Shown here one piece after another: positions 1 to 8,399 of a stretch of DNA of 64,000 nt. The translations under genes and the position numbers were made by a program. The DNA comes from an uncultured Caulobacterales bacterium. Lineage in GTDB: Bacteria > Pseudomonadota > Alphaproteobacteria > Caulobacterales > Caulobacteraceae. The stretch is taken from positions 185,668-249,667 of the forward strand of contig CAIUMD010000062.1 in NCBI GenBank assembly GCA_903900155.1, in the 5' to 3' direction. Numbering within the stretch: the first letter of the stretch is position 1; each line of letters begins with the position of its first letter. The notes under the pieces are model-generated. The model ran no database searches. It was not told the DNA's origin and saw only the letters and a program-made list of their open reading frames with translations.

Positions 1-1084
1 AGATCCCGAGTCGAAAACAGAAGAACCGTCAGCCAAGAAGCTTTCGGACGCCCGCGCCAAGGGCGACGTCGTCAAGTCGGCCGACATCCCACAGCTGGCC
101 TCGCTGGCCGGCGCGGTCTCGGTGATCCTGATCGCCGGCGGCTGGCTGACGCGCGACCTGATGAGCGCGCTCTATCCGTTCATCGCCCATGCGGGCACGA
201 TCGAGCTGTCCAGCGGCGGCGTCATGCTGGTGATGAAGCAGGCGACCATGGCCGCCCTGCCGCCGCTGGTGCTGGTGATGATCGTCGCCTCGGTGCTGGG
301 CGTGGTAGGCAATGTCGCCCAGACCGGCTTCATGCTGACGCCGGACAAGCTGAAGCCCGAATTCAGCAAGCTGGACCCGATGAAGGGCCTAGGCCGCATC
401 TTCGGCATGCAGGGCTTGATCCAGTTCGCCAAGTCGATCGTGAAGATCGGCGTCACGGCCCTGATCGCCTGGATGGTGCTGAAGCCCAATGTCAATGAGG
501 TGCGCAACCTGGTCGGCATGGATGTGGGCTTGCTGATCCCCGAGGCGATCAAGCTGATCAAGAAGCTGCTGATCATGGTGATCATCTTCCTGGTCGCCAC
601 CGCCGCCTTCGACTGGTTCATCCAGCGCCAGCAGTTCATGAAGCGCATGCGCATGACGCTCCAGGAGGTCAAGGACGAGTTCAAGCAGTCGGACGGTGAC
701 CCCCACATCAAGGGCAAGCGTCGCCAGATCCAGATGCAGCGCTCGCGCCAGCGCATGATGCAGGCCGTGCCCAAGGCGACGGTGGTCGTCATGAACCCGA
801 CCCACTACGCCGTGGCGCTGAAGTACGAGCCGGGCGAGACCCCCGCGCCGCTGTGCGTGGCCAAGGGCGTCGACGAATTGGCCCTGAAGATCCGCGCCAT
901 CGCCGAGGAGCATGGCGTGCCAGTGCTGGAAGATCCGCCCCTGGCGCGCGCCCTGCACGCCAGCGTCGAGGTCGACGAGGAGATCCCCGTCGAGCACTTC
1001 GAGGCCGTCGCCAAGGTCATCAGCTTCATCATGAACGGGAAGAAGCCGCAGGCCCGTCAGCCGACCCGCGCGCGTCCGCTCTGA
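1..1084 (+). CDS. flhB: Flagellar type III export protein FlhB (5' partial)
   Basis: FlhB is the inner-membrane export-gate component that switches substrate specificity of the flagellar type III secretion apparatus from rod/hook to filament subunits. The frame is open from base 2, giving 360 residues; only a few N-terminal residues lie outside the window. The fragment has the usual N-terminal ESKTEEPSAKK-like segment, four hydrophobic stretches in the first ~210 residues, then a charged cytoplasmic domain with the NPTH self-cleavage motif at fragment residues 265-268. Family knowledge: cleavage occurs between N and P. It lies 101 bp upstream of cckA in the same direction. Confidence 0.97.
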   Translation, partial: DPESKTEEPSAKKLSDARAKGDVVKSADIPQLASLAGAVSVILIAGGWLTRDLMSALYPFIAHAGTIELSSGGVMLVMKQATMAALPPLVLVMIVASVLGVVGNVAQTGFMLTPDKLKPEFSKLDPMKGLGRIFGMQGLIQFAKSIVKIGVTALIAWMVLKPNVNEVRNLVGMDVGLLIPEAIKLIKKLLIMVIIFLVATAAFDWFIQRQQFMKRMRMTLQEVKDEFKQSDGDPHIKGKRRQIQMQRSRQRMMQAVPKATVVVMNPTHYAVALKYEPGETPAPLCVAKGVDELALKIRAIAEEHGVPVLEDPPLARALHASVEVDEEIPVEHFEAVAKVISFIMNGKKPQARQPTRARPL

Positions 1085-1185
1085 AGCAATCTGCAATAAA
1101 CTGACCTAGCGTGCGGGAAAGGCTATTCTTTCTCCGATCGCGGGTGAGTCGCAGCCTCACCGTAGCCAGAGTAACAATGCCGCCC

Positions 1186-3267
1186 ATGGCCGATTTTCAG
1201 CTCCAGGACAAAGCTTCGACCGGCGCGTCGCGCCGGCGCTTCGATCCGTGGCTGATCGGTGCGGCTATATTTTTCGTCGCCGCAGCCGCGTTCTCGGCCG
1301 CGCCGGCGTTGAAGGCCGGCCCGACCACCCTGGCGGGCCTGCTGCTGCTGCTGGGCGTGGCCGGCGTCGCGGTGCTGGGCCTGGTGGCCATCCGCGGCTC
1401 GGGCGCCAGCAGTGACGATTCCGACCAGGCTGAAGGCTTCGTCGAGGCCCTGAGCGAGCCGGCCGCTCTGGCCGGCGCCGACGGCCGCGTGCTGCTGGCC
1501 AACCCTGCCTGGCGCGACGTCATGGGCGAAAGCCGCCGCCTGCCCAACGGCGCGGCGGGCTCCAGCCTGTTCGCCGCCCTGGTCCAGGCGCGCAAGGGCC
1601 AGATGGCCGAGGGCGTGCTGACCGTCGGGAGCAACGACTACACCGCCAAGGTCTCGCGCCTGGTCGGCGGTCGCCTGCTGATCCGCCTGGCGCCGATCTA
1701 CGTGCCCGAGCCGGTGGCCGAACTGTCGATCCCCGCGCCGGTGGTCGAACGCGCCGCCGCGCCGCAGAACGCCCTGGACGCCTTCGCCGGCGCCTCGCCG
1801 TTCGGCGCGGCCCTGCTGGAGGGCATGGAGCCTTTCAAGTCGCGGATCTTGGAGACCAACCCGGCCCTGACCGCCATGACCGGCGCCCAAGCCGGCGGCG
1901 TGTTCGGCGACCTGATCGATTCCGCTTCGCGCGCCGAGGCCGAGACGCGCCTGAACGAGGGCCGCGCCGGTCCGTTCGAGGTGCGTCTGGCCCGCGACCC
2001 CAGCCGGATCGCGCACCTCTATCTCTACCGCGCCGACGGCCGCGTCGTGGCCTACATGATCGACGTTTCGGAGCAGAAGCAGGTCGAGCTGCAACTGGCC
2101 CAGGCCCAGAAGATGCAGGCCATCGGCCAGCTGGCCGGCGGCGTCGCCCACGACTTCAACAACCTGCTGACGGCCATCCAGCTGCGCCTGGACGAGCTGC
2201 TGCACCGCCACCCGGTCGGGGATCCTTCGTATGAAGGTCTCAACGAGATCCGCCAGACGGGCGTGCGCGCCGCCGACCTGGTGCGCAAGCTGCTGGCCTT
2301 CTCGCGCAAGCAGACCGTCCAGCGCGAGGTGCTGGACCTGGGCGAGCTGATCAGCGAATTCGAGGTCCTGCTGCGCCGCCTGCTGCGCGAAGACGTCAAG
2401 CTGATCACCGACTACGGCCGCGACCTGCCGCAGGTGCGGGCCGACAAGAGCCAGCTGGAAACGGCGGTCATGAACCTGGCCGTCAACGCCCGCGACGCCG
2501 TGCGCGCGGCCAAGGGCGGCGGCATTGTCCGCATCCGCACCGCTCGCCTGACCCGCGACGAGGCTGTTGGCCTGGGTTTCCCGGCCGCCGAGAGCGACTG
2601 CGCCTTCATCGAGGTGTCGGACGACGGTCCCGGCATTCCTCCGGATGTCATGGGCAAGATCTTCGACCCGTTCTTCACCACCAAGCCGGTGGGCGAGGGC
2701 ACGGGCCTGGGCCTGGCCACGGTGTACGGCATCGTCAAGCAGAGCGACGGCTGGATCCACGTCCACAGCCGTCCGGGCGAGGGCGCGGCCTTCCGCATCT
2801 TCCTGCCGATCTATGACGCGCCGCCGGCCGTCGCCGCCGCCCAGGCCGCGGCCAAGGCCGAGCCGGTCAAGCCGCGCGCCGCCCGCGACCTGTCGGGCGC
2901 CGGCCGCATCCTGTTCGTCGAGGACGAGGACGCCGTCCGCAGCGTCGCCGCCCGCCTGCTTCGCGCCCGCGGCTACGAGGTGCTGGAAGCCGCCGACGGC
3001 GAGGAGGCGCTGATCATCGCCGAGGAGAACGCCGGCACGATCGACCTGTTGATCAGCGACGTGATCATGCCCGGCATCGACGGCCCGACCTTGCTTAAAA
3101 AGGCGCGCGGCTATCTGGGCAGCGCGCCGGTGATGTTCATCTCGGGCTATGCCGAGGCCGAGTTCAGCGACCTGCTGGAAGGCGAGACGGGCGTGACCTT
3201 CCTGCCCAAGCCGATCGACATCAAGACCCTGGCCGAGCGGGTCAAGCAACAGCTGCAGGCGGCTTAA
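1186..3267 (+). CDS. cckA: Cell-cycle hybrid histidine kinase CckA
   Basis: CckA is the bifunctional kinase/phosphatase that, through ChpT, controls CtrA and CpdR in alphaproteobacteria. I chose the ATG at 1186 (product starting MADFQ, 693 aa); the frame is open further upstream from a GTG at 1111, but that adds residues unlike the family. Visible parts: two membrane segments around residues 22-40 and 47-68, two PAS-like regions (about 75-300), DHp domain with GGVAHDFNN placing the phosphorylated His at 322, HATPase_c with NARDA and GTGLGLATV motifs, and a receiver domain with phospho-acceptor Asp625 in SDVIMPG. The known Caulobacter protein has H322 and D623, so the identification is close to certain. 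Confidence 0.97.
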   Translation: MADFQLQDKASTGASRRRFDPWLIGAAIFFVAAAAFSAAPALKAGPTTLAGLLLLLGVAGVAVLGLVAIRGSGASSDDSDQAEGFVEALSEPAALAGADGRVLLANPAWRDVMGESRRLPNGAAGSSLFAALVQARKGQMAEGVLTVGSNDYTAKVSRLVGGRLLIRLAPIYVPEPVAELSIPAPVVERAAAPQNALDAFAGASPFGAALLEGMEPFKSRILETNPALTAMTGAQAGGVFGDLIDSASRAEAETRLNEGRAGPFEVRLARDPSRIAHLYLYRADGRVVAYMIDVSEQKQVELQLAQAQKMQAIGQLAGGVAHDFNNLLTAIQLRLDELLHRHPVGDPSYEGLNEIRQTGVRAADLVRKLLAFSRKQTVQREVLDLGELISEFEVLLRRLLREDVKLITDYGRDLPQVRADKSQLETAVMNLAVNARDAVRAAKGGGIVRIRTARLTRDEAVGLGFPAAESDCAFIEVSDDGPGIPPDVMGKIFDPFFTTKPVGEGTGLGLATVYGIVKQSDGWIHVHSRPGEGAAFRIFLPIYDAPPAVAAAQAAAKAEPVKPRAARDLSGAGRILFVEDEDAVRSVAARLLRARGYEVLEAADGEEALIIAEENAGTIDLLISDVIMPGIDGPTLLKKARGYLGSAPVMFISGYAEAEFSDLLEGETGVTFLPKPIDIKTLAERVKQQLQAA

Positions 3268-3312
3268 CTCAGACTATTGTAAATCATGGCCGGGCCTGCG
3301 CTACTTCCGGCC

Positions 3313-4836
3313 ATGCTTACCCGTCGCGAGGCCGTTCTCGGCCTGACCCTGCTCGCCAACCCGGCCCTGGCCACCGGCCCGTCCGTCCCACGCTGGAATA
3401 TCCACGAGATTACGCTGAAGGCGGCCGCGTCCGGCAACCCTTTCGACGTCGCCCTGACCGCCGTCTTCACAGACGGCAAGACCTCGCTGAAGGTGCGCGG
3501 TTTCCACGATGGCGAAGACGCCTGGAAGATCCGCTTCAGCCCACCGAGCGAAGGCGTCTGGCGCTGGCGAACCGCCAGCCCAGTCAAGGCGCTGAACGGC
3601 CAGGTCGGGACCCTGACTGCGACCGCGCCGCGCGACCACGGCCCGCTGAAGGTCGTCGCCGGCTTCCATTTCGCCCATGCGGACGGCGCGCCCTATCGCC
3701 AGATCGGCACCACGGCCTATTCATGGGCTCAGCAAAGCGACGCCCTGTGCGCCGAGACCCTGGCCACCCTGAAGGCCTCGCCGTTCAACAAGATGCGGAT
3801 GTGCATCTTCCCGAACGTGGCGGGCGAGCCGATCTTCCCGTTCGAGAAAGCCGGCGAGGGTTGGGACTACGACCGGCCCAATCCCGCCTATTTCCGGATG
3901 CTGGAAGACCGTGTCCGGCGCCTGGGCGAGATTGGAGTCCAGGCCGACCTGATCCTGTTCCACCCCTATGACGACAAGTCCGGCTGGCATGCCATGACGC
4001 CGGCGCGGGACGATCGCTACATCCGCTATATGGTCGCCCGGTTCGCGGCTTTCTCGAACGTCTGGTGGTCGCTGGCCAACGAGTGGGATCTGGTGAAGGC
4101 CAAGTCGATCGCCGACTTCGAGCGCATCGGCCAGTTGATCCAGGCCGAGGATCCATACGGCCGCCTGTGCTCGATCCACAACTGGCGTGACCTCTACGAC
4201 TACGGCCGGCCGTGGATCAGCCACGCCAGCGTCCAACACGGCGCGGCGGTGATGGACGACAGCCGCGCCCAGATCTATCGCGACGTCTGGCGCAAGCCCG
4301 TGATCTTCGACGAGGTGCGCTACGAGGGCGACCTGGACAAGCGTTGGGGCGATCTGACCGCCGAGGACCTGGTCCAGCGCTTCTGGCACGGCACGGTGGC
4401 CGGGACCTATGTCGGCCATGGCGAGGTCTTCAAGGAAGGTGGGCGCTGGACGGCCAAGGGCGGCCATTTCACCGGCCACAGTGTTCCCCGCCTGGCTTTC
4501 CTGAAGTCGGTGCTGGAGGCCGGTCCGACGCCGGGCCTGGACCCTATCGACCGCACCTGGGACCAGCACCTGGGCGGCAAGGCCGGCCATTACTACCTGC
4601 GCTATTTCGGCGAGACCGCGCCAACCCAGTGGGCGCTGGACCTGCCCAAGGACGAGCTGACCGGCGGCGAGCGTTTCAAGGTCGAGGTGCTCGACACCTG
4701 GAACATGACCGTGACGGCGGTCGACGGCGAGTTCGTCATGGCCAAGAAGGACGCCTACGACCTGCACGACCCCCAGCGGCCGACCGTGGCGCTGCCTGGC
4801 CGGCCGTGGATGGCGGTGCGGATCGTCCGGCTCTAG
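3313..4836 (+). CDS. Secreted glycoside hydrolase with DUF5060-type N-terminal domain
   Basis: Probable exported carbohydrase. From the ATG at 3313 the product is 507 aa and begins MLTRREAVLG followed by a hydrophobic stretch ending ANPALA, a Tat-like or Sec signal; an in-frame ATG at 3286 would put nine residues before it. The first ~100 residues after the signal look like the beta-sandwich DUF5060 domain (FSPPSEGVWRWR). A TIM-barrel follows with candidate catalytic acids Glu257 (WWSLANEWD) and Glu334 (VIFDEVRYEG), as in retaining clan GH-A-like enzymes, then a DUF5605-like C-terminal beta domain. The substrate cannot be read from sequence. It stands alone between cckA and a small NTF2-like gene. 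Confidence 0.75.
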   Translation: MLTRREAVLGLTLLANPALATGPSVPRWNIHEITLKAAASGNPFDVALTAVFTDGKTSLKVRGFHDGEDAWKIRFSPPSEGVWRWRTASPVKALNGQVGTLTATAPRDHGPLKVVAGFHFAHADGAPYRQIGTTAYSWAQQSDALCAETLATLKASPFNKMRMCIFPNVAGEPIFPFEKAGEGWDYDRPNPAYFRMLEDRVRRLGEIGVQADLILFHPYDDKSGWHAMTPARDDRYIRYMVARFAAFSNVWWSLANEWDLVKAKSIADFERIGQLIQAEDPYGRLCSIHNWRDLYDYGRPWISHASVQHGAAVMDDSRAQIYRDVWRKPVIFDEVRYEGDLDKRWGDLTAEDLVQRFWHGTVAGTYVGHGEVFKEGGRWTAKGGHFTGHSVPRLAFLKSVLEAGPTPGLDPIDRTWDQHLGGKAGHYYLRYFGETAPTQWALDLPKDELTGGERFKVEVLDTWNMTVTAVDGEFVMAKKDAYDLHDPQRPTVALPGRPWMAVRIVRL

Positions 4837-5035
4837 GCGCGGGCCAGGACCGGTACTTCAGCCACCGCGCAGCGCGAAGGCTCCGATGGCCAGCACCGGC
4901 GCCCACACGCGGACGGTGCCGAGCAAGGCCGCGAAGGCGCGCGATCCGCGCCGGGATCGCCAGCATCCATCTGGCGAAACGATCGGTTGTGATCTTCGAA
5001 ATTCCCGAATGGGATAGAGGCGCTAGGGTCGGGTC

Positions 5036-5470
5036 ATGATCGACGCATGTGAGACCCTTCCCGCCGCGATCGCGGCCTATACCCAGGCTTTTCGCATCGG
5101 CGACGCGGCTGCGACGCTCGCGCGTGTTCAGCCCTCGACAGTCGTCTACGCGATGGAGGACGGCGAGGTCGTCGGCCAGACCCGCTTGGCCTGGAAGGGC
5201 GCTCCGGCCCAGCCTGCGCCGGATCTGACGACACAGGTGGTCGCCGCCTCGGTGGCCGACTGGCAAGCGCGTCATGCCGTGCGGTCGCGGATGAGCTATC
5301 CGTCGAAGCAGACCGTGGTCGCGCGGGCGGAGGAGGGGCGGAGCACCCTCGGCGCGGCGACCTGGACGTTCAAGTCGGCCTCGGGCGCGACCTATGCCGA
5401 CCGCGCGATTCTGCTGCGCACACGCGAGGGTTGGCGGATGCTGGCCCTGCTGTGGGGGCGCGAGGATTAG
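5036..5470 (+). CDS. Small NTF2/SnoaL-like protein of unknown function
   Basis: The 144-residue product has the size and pattern of a single cone-fold NTF2-like domain: N-terminal helix with alternating Ala/Arg (AIAAYTQAFRIGDAAATLA), then beta strands ending in TREGWRMLALLWG, typical of SnoaL/DUF4440-like proteins. No signal peptide and no obvious catalytic set. I do not recognise a specific family. The ATG at 5036 follows a 199-bp intergenic stretch in which I see no gene. It converges with the small gene on the other strand. Confidence 0.55.
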   Translation: MIDACETLPAAIAAYTQAFRIGDAAATLARVQPSTVVYAMEDGEVVGQTRLAWKGAPAQPAPDLTTQVVAASVADWQARHAVRSRMSYPSKQTVVARAEEGRSTLGAATWTFKSASGATYADRAILLRTREGWRMLALLWGRED

Positions 5471-5488
5471 CCCAATAGACCCGATAGA

Positions 5489-5800
5489 CTAAGCGAGCCG
5501 GGCCTTGGCCTCGGGCGAGGCGACCTGGTCGAACAGGATTCGCAGGTGCTGGTCCTTGGCATGGTCGTTGTGCAGCTCCCACGACAGCGAGACCGGCAGG
5601 CGCAGGCGCCCGCCGTCGGGCAGGCGGGCGATCAGCACGCGCCACGAAAAGCCTTCGCCAGGATCGCCCAGCGGATCCTTGAACTCGACCGGGGCCGGAT
5701 CGCGCAGGCGAAAGCGCCGCTCGGGATTGGCCTCGAACCAGGCGCGGTCGGCCTCGGCGGTCGGATCCTTGACGATCTTGGTGGTGAATTTGCGGGCCAT
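5489..5800 (-). CDS. Conserved hypothetical protein, 103 aa
   Basis: A soluble basic product starting MARKFTTKIVKDP, with charged residues throughout and a segment LPVSLSWELHNDHAKDQHLRILFDQ. No membrane segment, signal or recognised motif. Codon usage (G/C in third positions) is like that of its neighbours, which argues that it is a real gene. It converges with the NTF2-like gene 19 bp away and is followed upstream by the repeat that ends meaB. Function unknown. Confidence 0.5.
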   Translation of the reverse strand: MARKFTTKIVKDPTAEADRAWFEANPERRFRLRDPAPVEFKDPLGDPGEGFSWRVLIARLPDGGRLRLPVSLSWELHNDHAKDQHLRILFDQVASPEAKARLA

Positions 5801-5871
5801 GGCGCCGTCCTAGCACCGTTTCCATCTTCAGGTCATGACCGACCCCTTCAAGGCCATGCTGGAAGGCTTGC

Positions 5872-5945
5872 TGAAATGCTCTAGGTCTTTGCTTGAGAGC
5901 CCTTTTTATCCGACTGATCGTTTCGATCAGATCGGAAAGGGCTCT
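5872..5945. repeat. Copy 1 of a 74-bp palindromic repeat, overlapping the 3' end of meaB
   Basis: This segment matches 37078-37151 over 74 bases with four differences, no gaps, and the same orientation. It contains a stem-loop built from CCGACTGATC and GATCAGATCGG around a GTTTC loop, flanked by GAGAGCCC / GGGCTCT. Here the element lies inside the meaB reading frame and supplies its last ~20 codons and its stop. The other copy sits just past the fecR stop. Behaves like a REP-type dispersed element. Confidence 0.85.
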
Positions 5946-6927
5946 TGAGGCCGAACGCCACCAGGAGCCGGTCGGCAGCCGCCGAGGCAGGGAGCTCGCC
6001 CTGGCGCACGGCCGTTTCCAGGTCCGGCGCCAGCGCCGCCACGGCGGGCGCGGTCTTGAACGCGTCCTCCAGCCGGTCGCGGACCATGGCCCACATCCAG
6101 CGGGCGTCCTGGTCGGCGCGGCGCGCGGCGCGGGCGCCATTGGCGGTCATCACCTCGCGATGGCGCTGGATCTGCTGCCAGAGGACATCAAGGCCCAGAC
6201 CGGTGAGGCCCGAGGCGGTCAGCACCGGCGGCGTCCAGTCCTTGTGGGCGGGCGTGAGGATATGCAGGGCGTTGCGGTAGTCGCGGGCCGAGCGCTCGGC
6301 CTTTTGCGGATCGGCGTCGGCCTTGTTGATCACCAGCAGGTCGGCCAGCTCGATCAGGCCCTTCTTGATGCCCTGCAGCTCGTCGCCGCCGCCGGGGATC
6401 AGCACGGCCAGGAAGATGTCGACCATGTCGGCCACCACCGTTTCGGACTGGCCGACGCCGACGGTTTCGACAATGACGATGTCGAAGCCGGCCGCCTCGC
6501 ACAACAGCATGGCCTCGCGGGTCTTGCGCGCCACCCCGCCCAGGGCGCCGCCGGACGGGGAGGGGCGGATATAGGCGCCTCGCTGGACGCTGAGCTGCTC
6601 CATCCGCGTCTTGTCGCCCAGGATCGAGCCGCCGTGGCGGCCGGACGAGGGATCCACGGCCAGCACCGCGACCTTGTGGCCCGCCTCGACGAGGTCGCAG
6701 CCGAAGCGCTCGATGGTCGTCGACTTGCCGGCGCCCGGCACGCCGGTGATGCCGATCCGCTCGGCCTTGCCGGTCAGAGGCATCAGGCGCGAAAGCAGGG
6801 CGCGGGCGGCGGCCTGGTGGTCGGCGCGACGGCTCTCGACCAGGGTGATGGCGCGCGCCAGGGCGGCGCGGTCGCCGGCGACCAGGCGCTGCTCCAGGCT
6901 GTCGATGTCGAGACTGGGGCTCACCAA
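5881..6927 (-). CDS. meaB: Methylmalonyl-CoA mutase-associated GTPase MeaB (ArgK family)
   Basis: MeaB is a G3E-type P-loop GTPase that protects and reloads the adenosylcobalamin-dependent methylmalonyl-CoA mutase. The 348-aa product has Walker A GVPGAGKST (about residues 62-70), the switch segment VDPSSGRHGGSILGDKTRM, the ETVGVGQSE motif and the NKAD base-specificity motif. The mutase genes mutB and mutA lie 2.2 kb away on the same strand, with four genes between. The final ~20 residues (SPFRSDRNDQ...) are encoded by the 74-bp repeat and are poor in hydrophobics and rich in D/K/S, so they are probably an acquired tail. Confidence 0.95.
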   Translation of the reverse strand: MVSPSLDIDSLEQRLVAGDRAALARAITLVESRRADHQAAARALLSRLMPLTGKAERIGITGVPGAGKSTTIERFGCDLVEAGHKVAVLAVDPSSGRHGGSILGDKTRMEQLSVQRGAYIRPSPSGGALGGVARKTREAMLLCEAAGFDIVIVETVGVGQSETVVADMVDIFLAVLIPGGGDELQGIKKGLIELADLLVINKADADPQKAERSARDYRNALHILTPAHKDWTPPVLTASGLTGLGLDVLWQQIQRHREVMTANGARAARRADQDARWMWAMVRDRLEDAFKTAPAVAALAPDLETAVRQGELPASAAADRLLVAFGLKSPFRSDRNDQSDKKGSQAKT

Positions 6928-6933
6928 GCCCGA

Positions 6934-7251
6934 TTAGAGGACGACGGCGGTCCCGGAAACCGAAACCATCATCATCGAGCCGTTGGGGCCGACGGTGTTG
7001 TAGTCGAGGTCGACGGCCAGGATAGCGTTGGCCCCCAGCTTCTCGGCTTCCTTGGACAGGTTCTTCATCGCGTCCTCGCGGGCGCGGGCCAGGACGCGCT
7101 CGTACGACTTGGAGTGGCCGCCGACGAAATCGCGGATCGCGGCCAGCAGGTCCAGTACGACATTGGCGCCCAGGATCGACTGGGCATAGATCGCGCCCTT
7201 GTACTCCTGGACAGGGCGGCCTTCGATAAACGGGGTCGTCGAGATCAGCAT
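6934..7251 (-). CDS. YbjQ/UPF0145 family protein
   Basis: The 105-aa product matches the YbjQ (heavy-metal-binding domain, UPF0145) pattern: starts MLISTTPFIEG, then YKGAIYAQSILGANVV, a helix with YERVLARARE, and the GANAILAVDLDYNTVG segment near the C-terminus. Family members form pentameric ring-like assemblies; the cellular role is unsettled. It ends 7 bp before the meaB start, and both read leftward, so the two may be co-transcribed. Confidence 0.88.
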   Translation of the reverse strand: MLISTTPFIEGRPVQEYKGAIYAQSILGANVVLDLLAAIRDFVGGHSKSYERVLARAREDAMKNLSKEAEKLGANAILAVDLDYNTVGPNGSMMMVSVSGTAVVL

Positions 7252-7436
7252 CCGGGAATCCTGGCGCGTAACAGGGTTAACTTAGGCGCAAACGCCGCCG
7301 TTCGCGAGGGGCTCCCCGGATAAGCGATACTTTCGATCGCGATGTTCGCTCAACAGGGGAATCTGGAGGCTCGGCCCTTCCGGCGCGGCGTGGCTTCAGG
7401 CAGATTGCCGGCGTTTACCGTGTCCGGAGCCGCCTG

Positions 7437-7898
7437 GTGATCTTCGCGAAGTCGCACATCGAGCTGCACAACATCCGCAACAATGTCGAACGGGTGAAGA
7501 AGCTCTCCGACAACGTGGTCGGGATCGGCCCGCTGGGCATCGGCCTGGACGGCCTGCTGACCTGGATCCCGGGGGCGGGCGAGCTGTACAGCCTGGGCGC
7601 CGGCGGGCTGATCGTGCTCGACGCCGTGCGGGCTCGCGCCGCGCCGATGATCGTCATCCAGATCGTGGCCATCATCCTGATCGACACCGTGGCCGGTTCG
7701 ATCCCGGTGGCCGGCAAGGCGGTGGACGTGCTGTTCACCGGCCACAAGTGGTCGGCCGACATGCTGACCAAGCACATGGACGACACGATCTACTTCGAGG
7801 GCTCGCGCAAGGACGTGCAGGCCACGCAGGAGTATCGCGACCTGCTGGCCCGCATCCAGCAGGGCAAGGAACGTCGCCGGGTCGTCTTCCTGGGCTGA
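7437..7898 (+). CDS. DUF4112 membrane protein, first of a tandem pair
   Basis: 153-aa product with the DUF4112 core: KLSDNVVGIGPLGIGLDGLLTWIPGAGELYSLGAG, then two hydrophobic segments and a DTVAGSIPVAGKAVDVLF segment. Probably a small inner-membrane protein of unknown function. The start used is GTG at 7437; there is no good ATG in frame upstream. It is followed 42 bp later by a paralogue with the same motif order, so the pair arose by tandem duplication. Confidence 0.8.
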   Translation: MIFAKSHIELHNIRNNVERVKKLSDNVVGIGPLGIGLDGLLTWIPGAGELYSLGAGGLIVLDAVRARAAPMIVIQIVAIILIDTVAGSIPVAGKAVDVLFTGHKWSADMLTKHMDDTIYFEGSRKDVQATQEYRDLLARIQQGKERRRVVFLG

Positions 7899-7940
7899 CA
7901 GCACGAGCAACGACAAGACGGGCGGAGCGTTGAGCCAAGC

Positions 7941-8399
7941 ATGACCGACGATCTTTCGCTCAGCGCCGGCTATTCGGATCGGCATGAAGGCCGCCGCGCC
8001 AAGGCCCATCGCGCCTGGCGCTCGGCCGAGACGATCAAGCGCCTGTCCGACCGGCTGATCGGCATCGGTCCCGTGGGTCTCGGCCTTGACGGCGTGCTGG
8101 CCTGGGTGCCGGGCGCGGGCCTGGCCTACGGCCTGGGCGCCGGCGCGCTCCTGATGTTTCACGCCATGCAGGCGGGCGCCTCGGCCGGGACCCTGGCGCG
8201 GATGACGGCCTATCTGGCGGCCGACAACCTGTCCGACACGGTGCCGGTCGCCGGCTGGCTGGTCGACACCCTGTTCCCCGGCCACCTGATGGCCGCCAAG
8301 GCGCTGCAGAAAGACATCGAGGCGCGCCACGGCCTGCCCGACGAGATCGCCGTGGAGCGCTCGAAGAAGAAGCGCGGACTGTTCCGGCGGAAGGGTTAG
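7941..8399 (+). CDS. DUF4112 membrane protein, second of a tandem pair
   Basis: 152-aa paralogue of the preceding gene. The shared core is clear: RLSDRLIGIGPVGLGLDGVLAWVPGAGLAYGLGAG and DNLSDTVPVAGWLVDTLFPGH. It differs by a basic N-terminal extension (RHEGRRAKAHRAWR) and a basic C-terminal tail (KKKRGLFRRKG), both likely cytoplasmic. ATG at 7941. Its stop overlaps the end of the convergent Uma2 gene by 4 bp. Function unknown. Confidence 0.8.
   Translation: MTDDLSLSAGYSDRHEGRRAKAHRAWRSAETIKRLSDRLIGIGPVGLGLDGVLAWVPGAGLAYGLGAGALLMFHAMQAGASAGTLARMTAYLAADNLSDTVPVAGWLVDTLFPGHLMAAKALQKDIEARHGLPDEIAVERSKKKRGLFRRKG

Noticed and set aside
1111..1185. Upstream GTG start for cckA adding 25 residues
   Set aside because: The added residues are unlike the family and the ATG at 1186 gives the histidine at position 322, as in the known protein.
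5893..7323. Long plus-strand frame opposite meaB and ybjQ
   Set aside because: It is the mirror of two well-identified genes and is a GC-rich shadow; the same holds for the other very long frames opposite mutB, the oxoprolinase and the TonB receptors.
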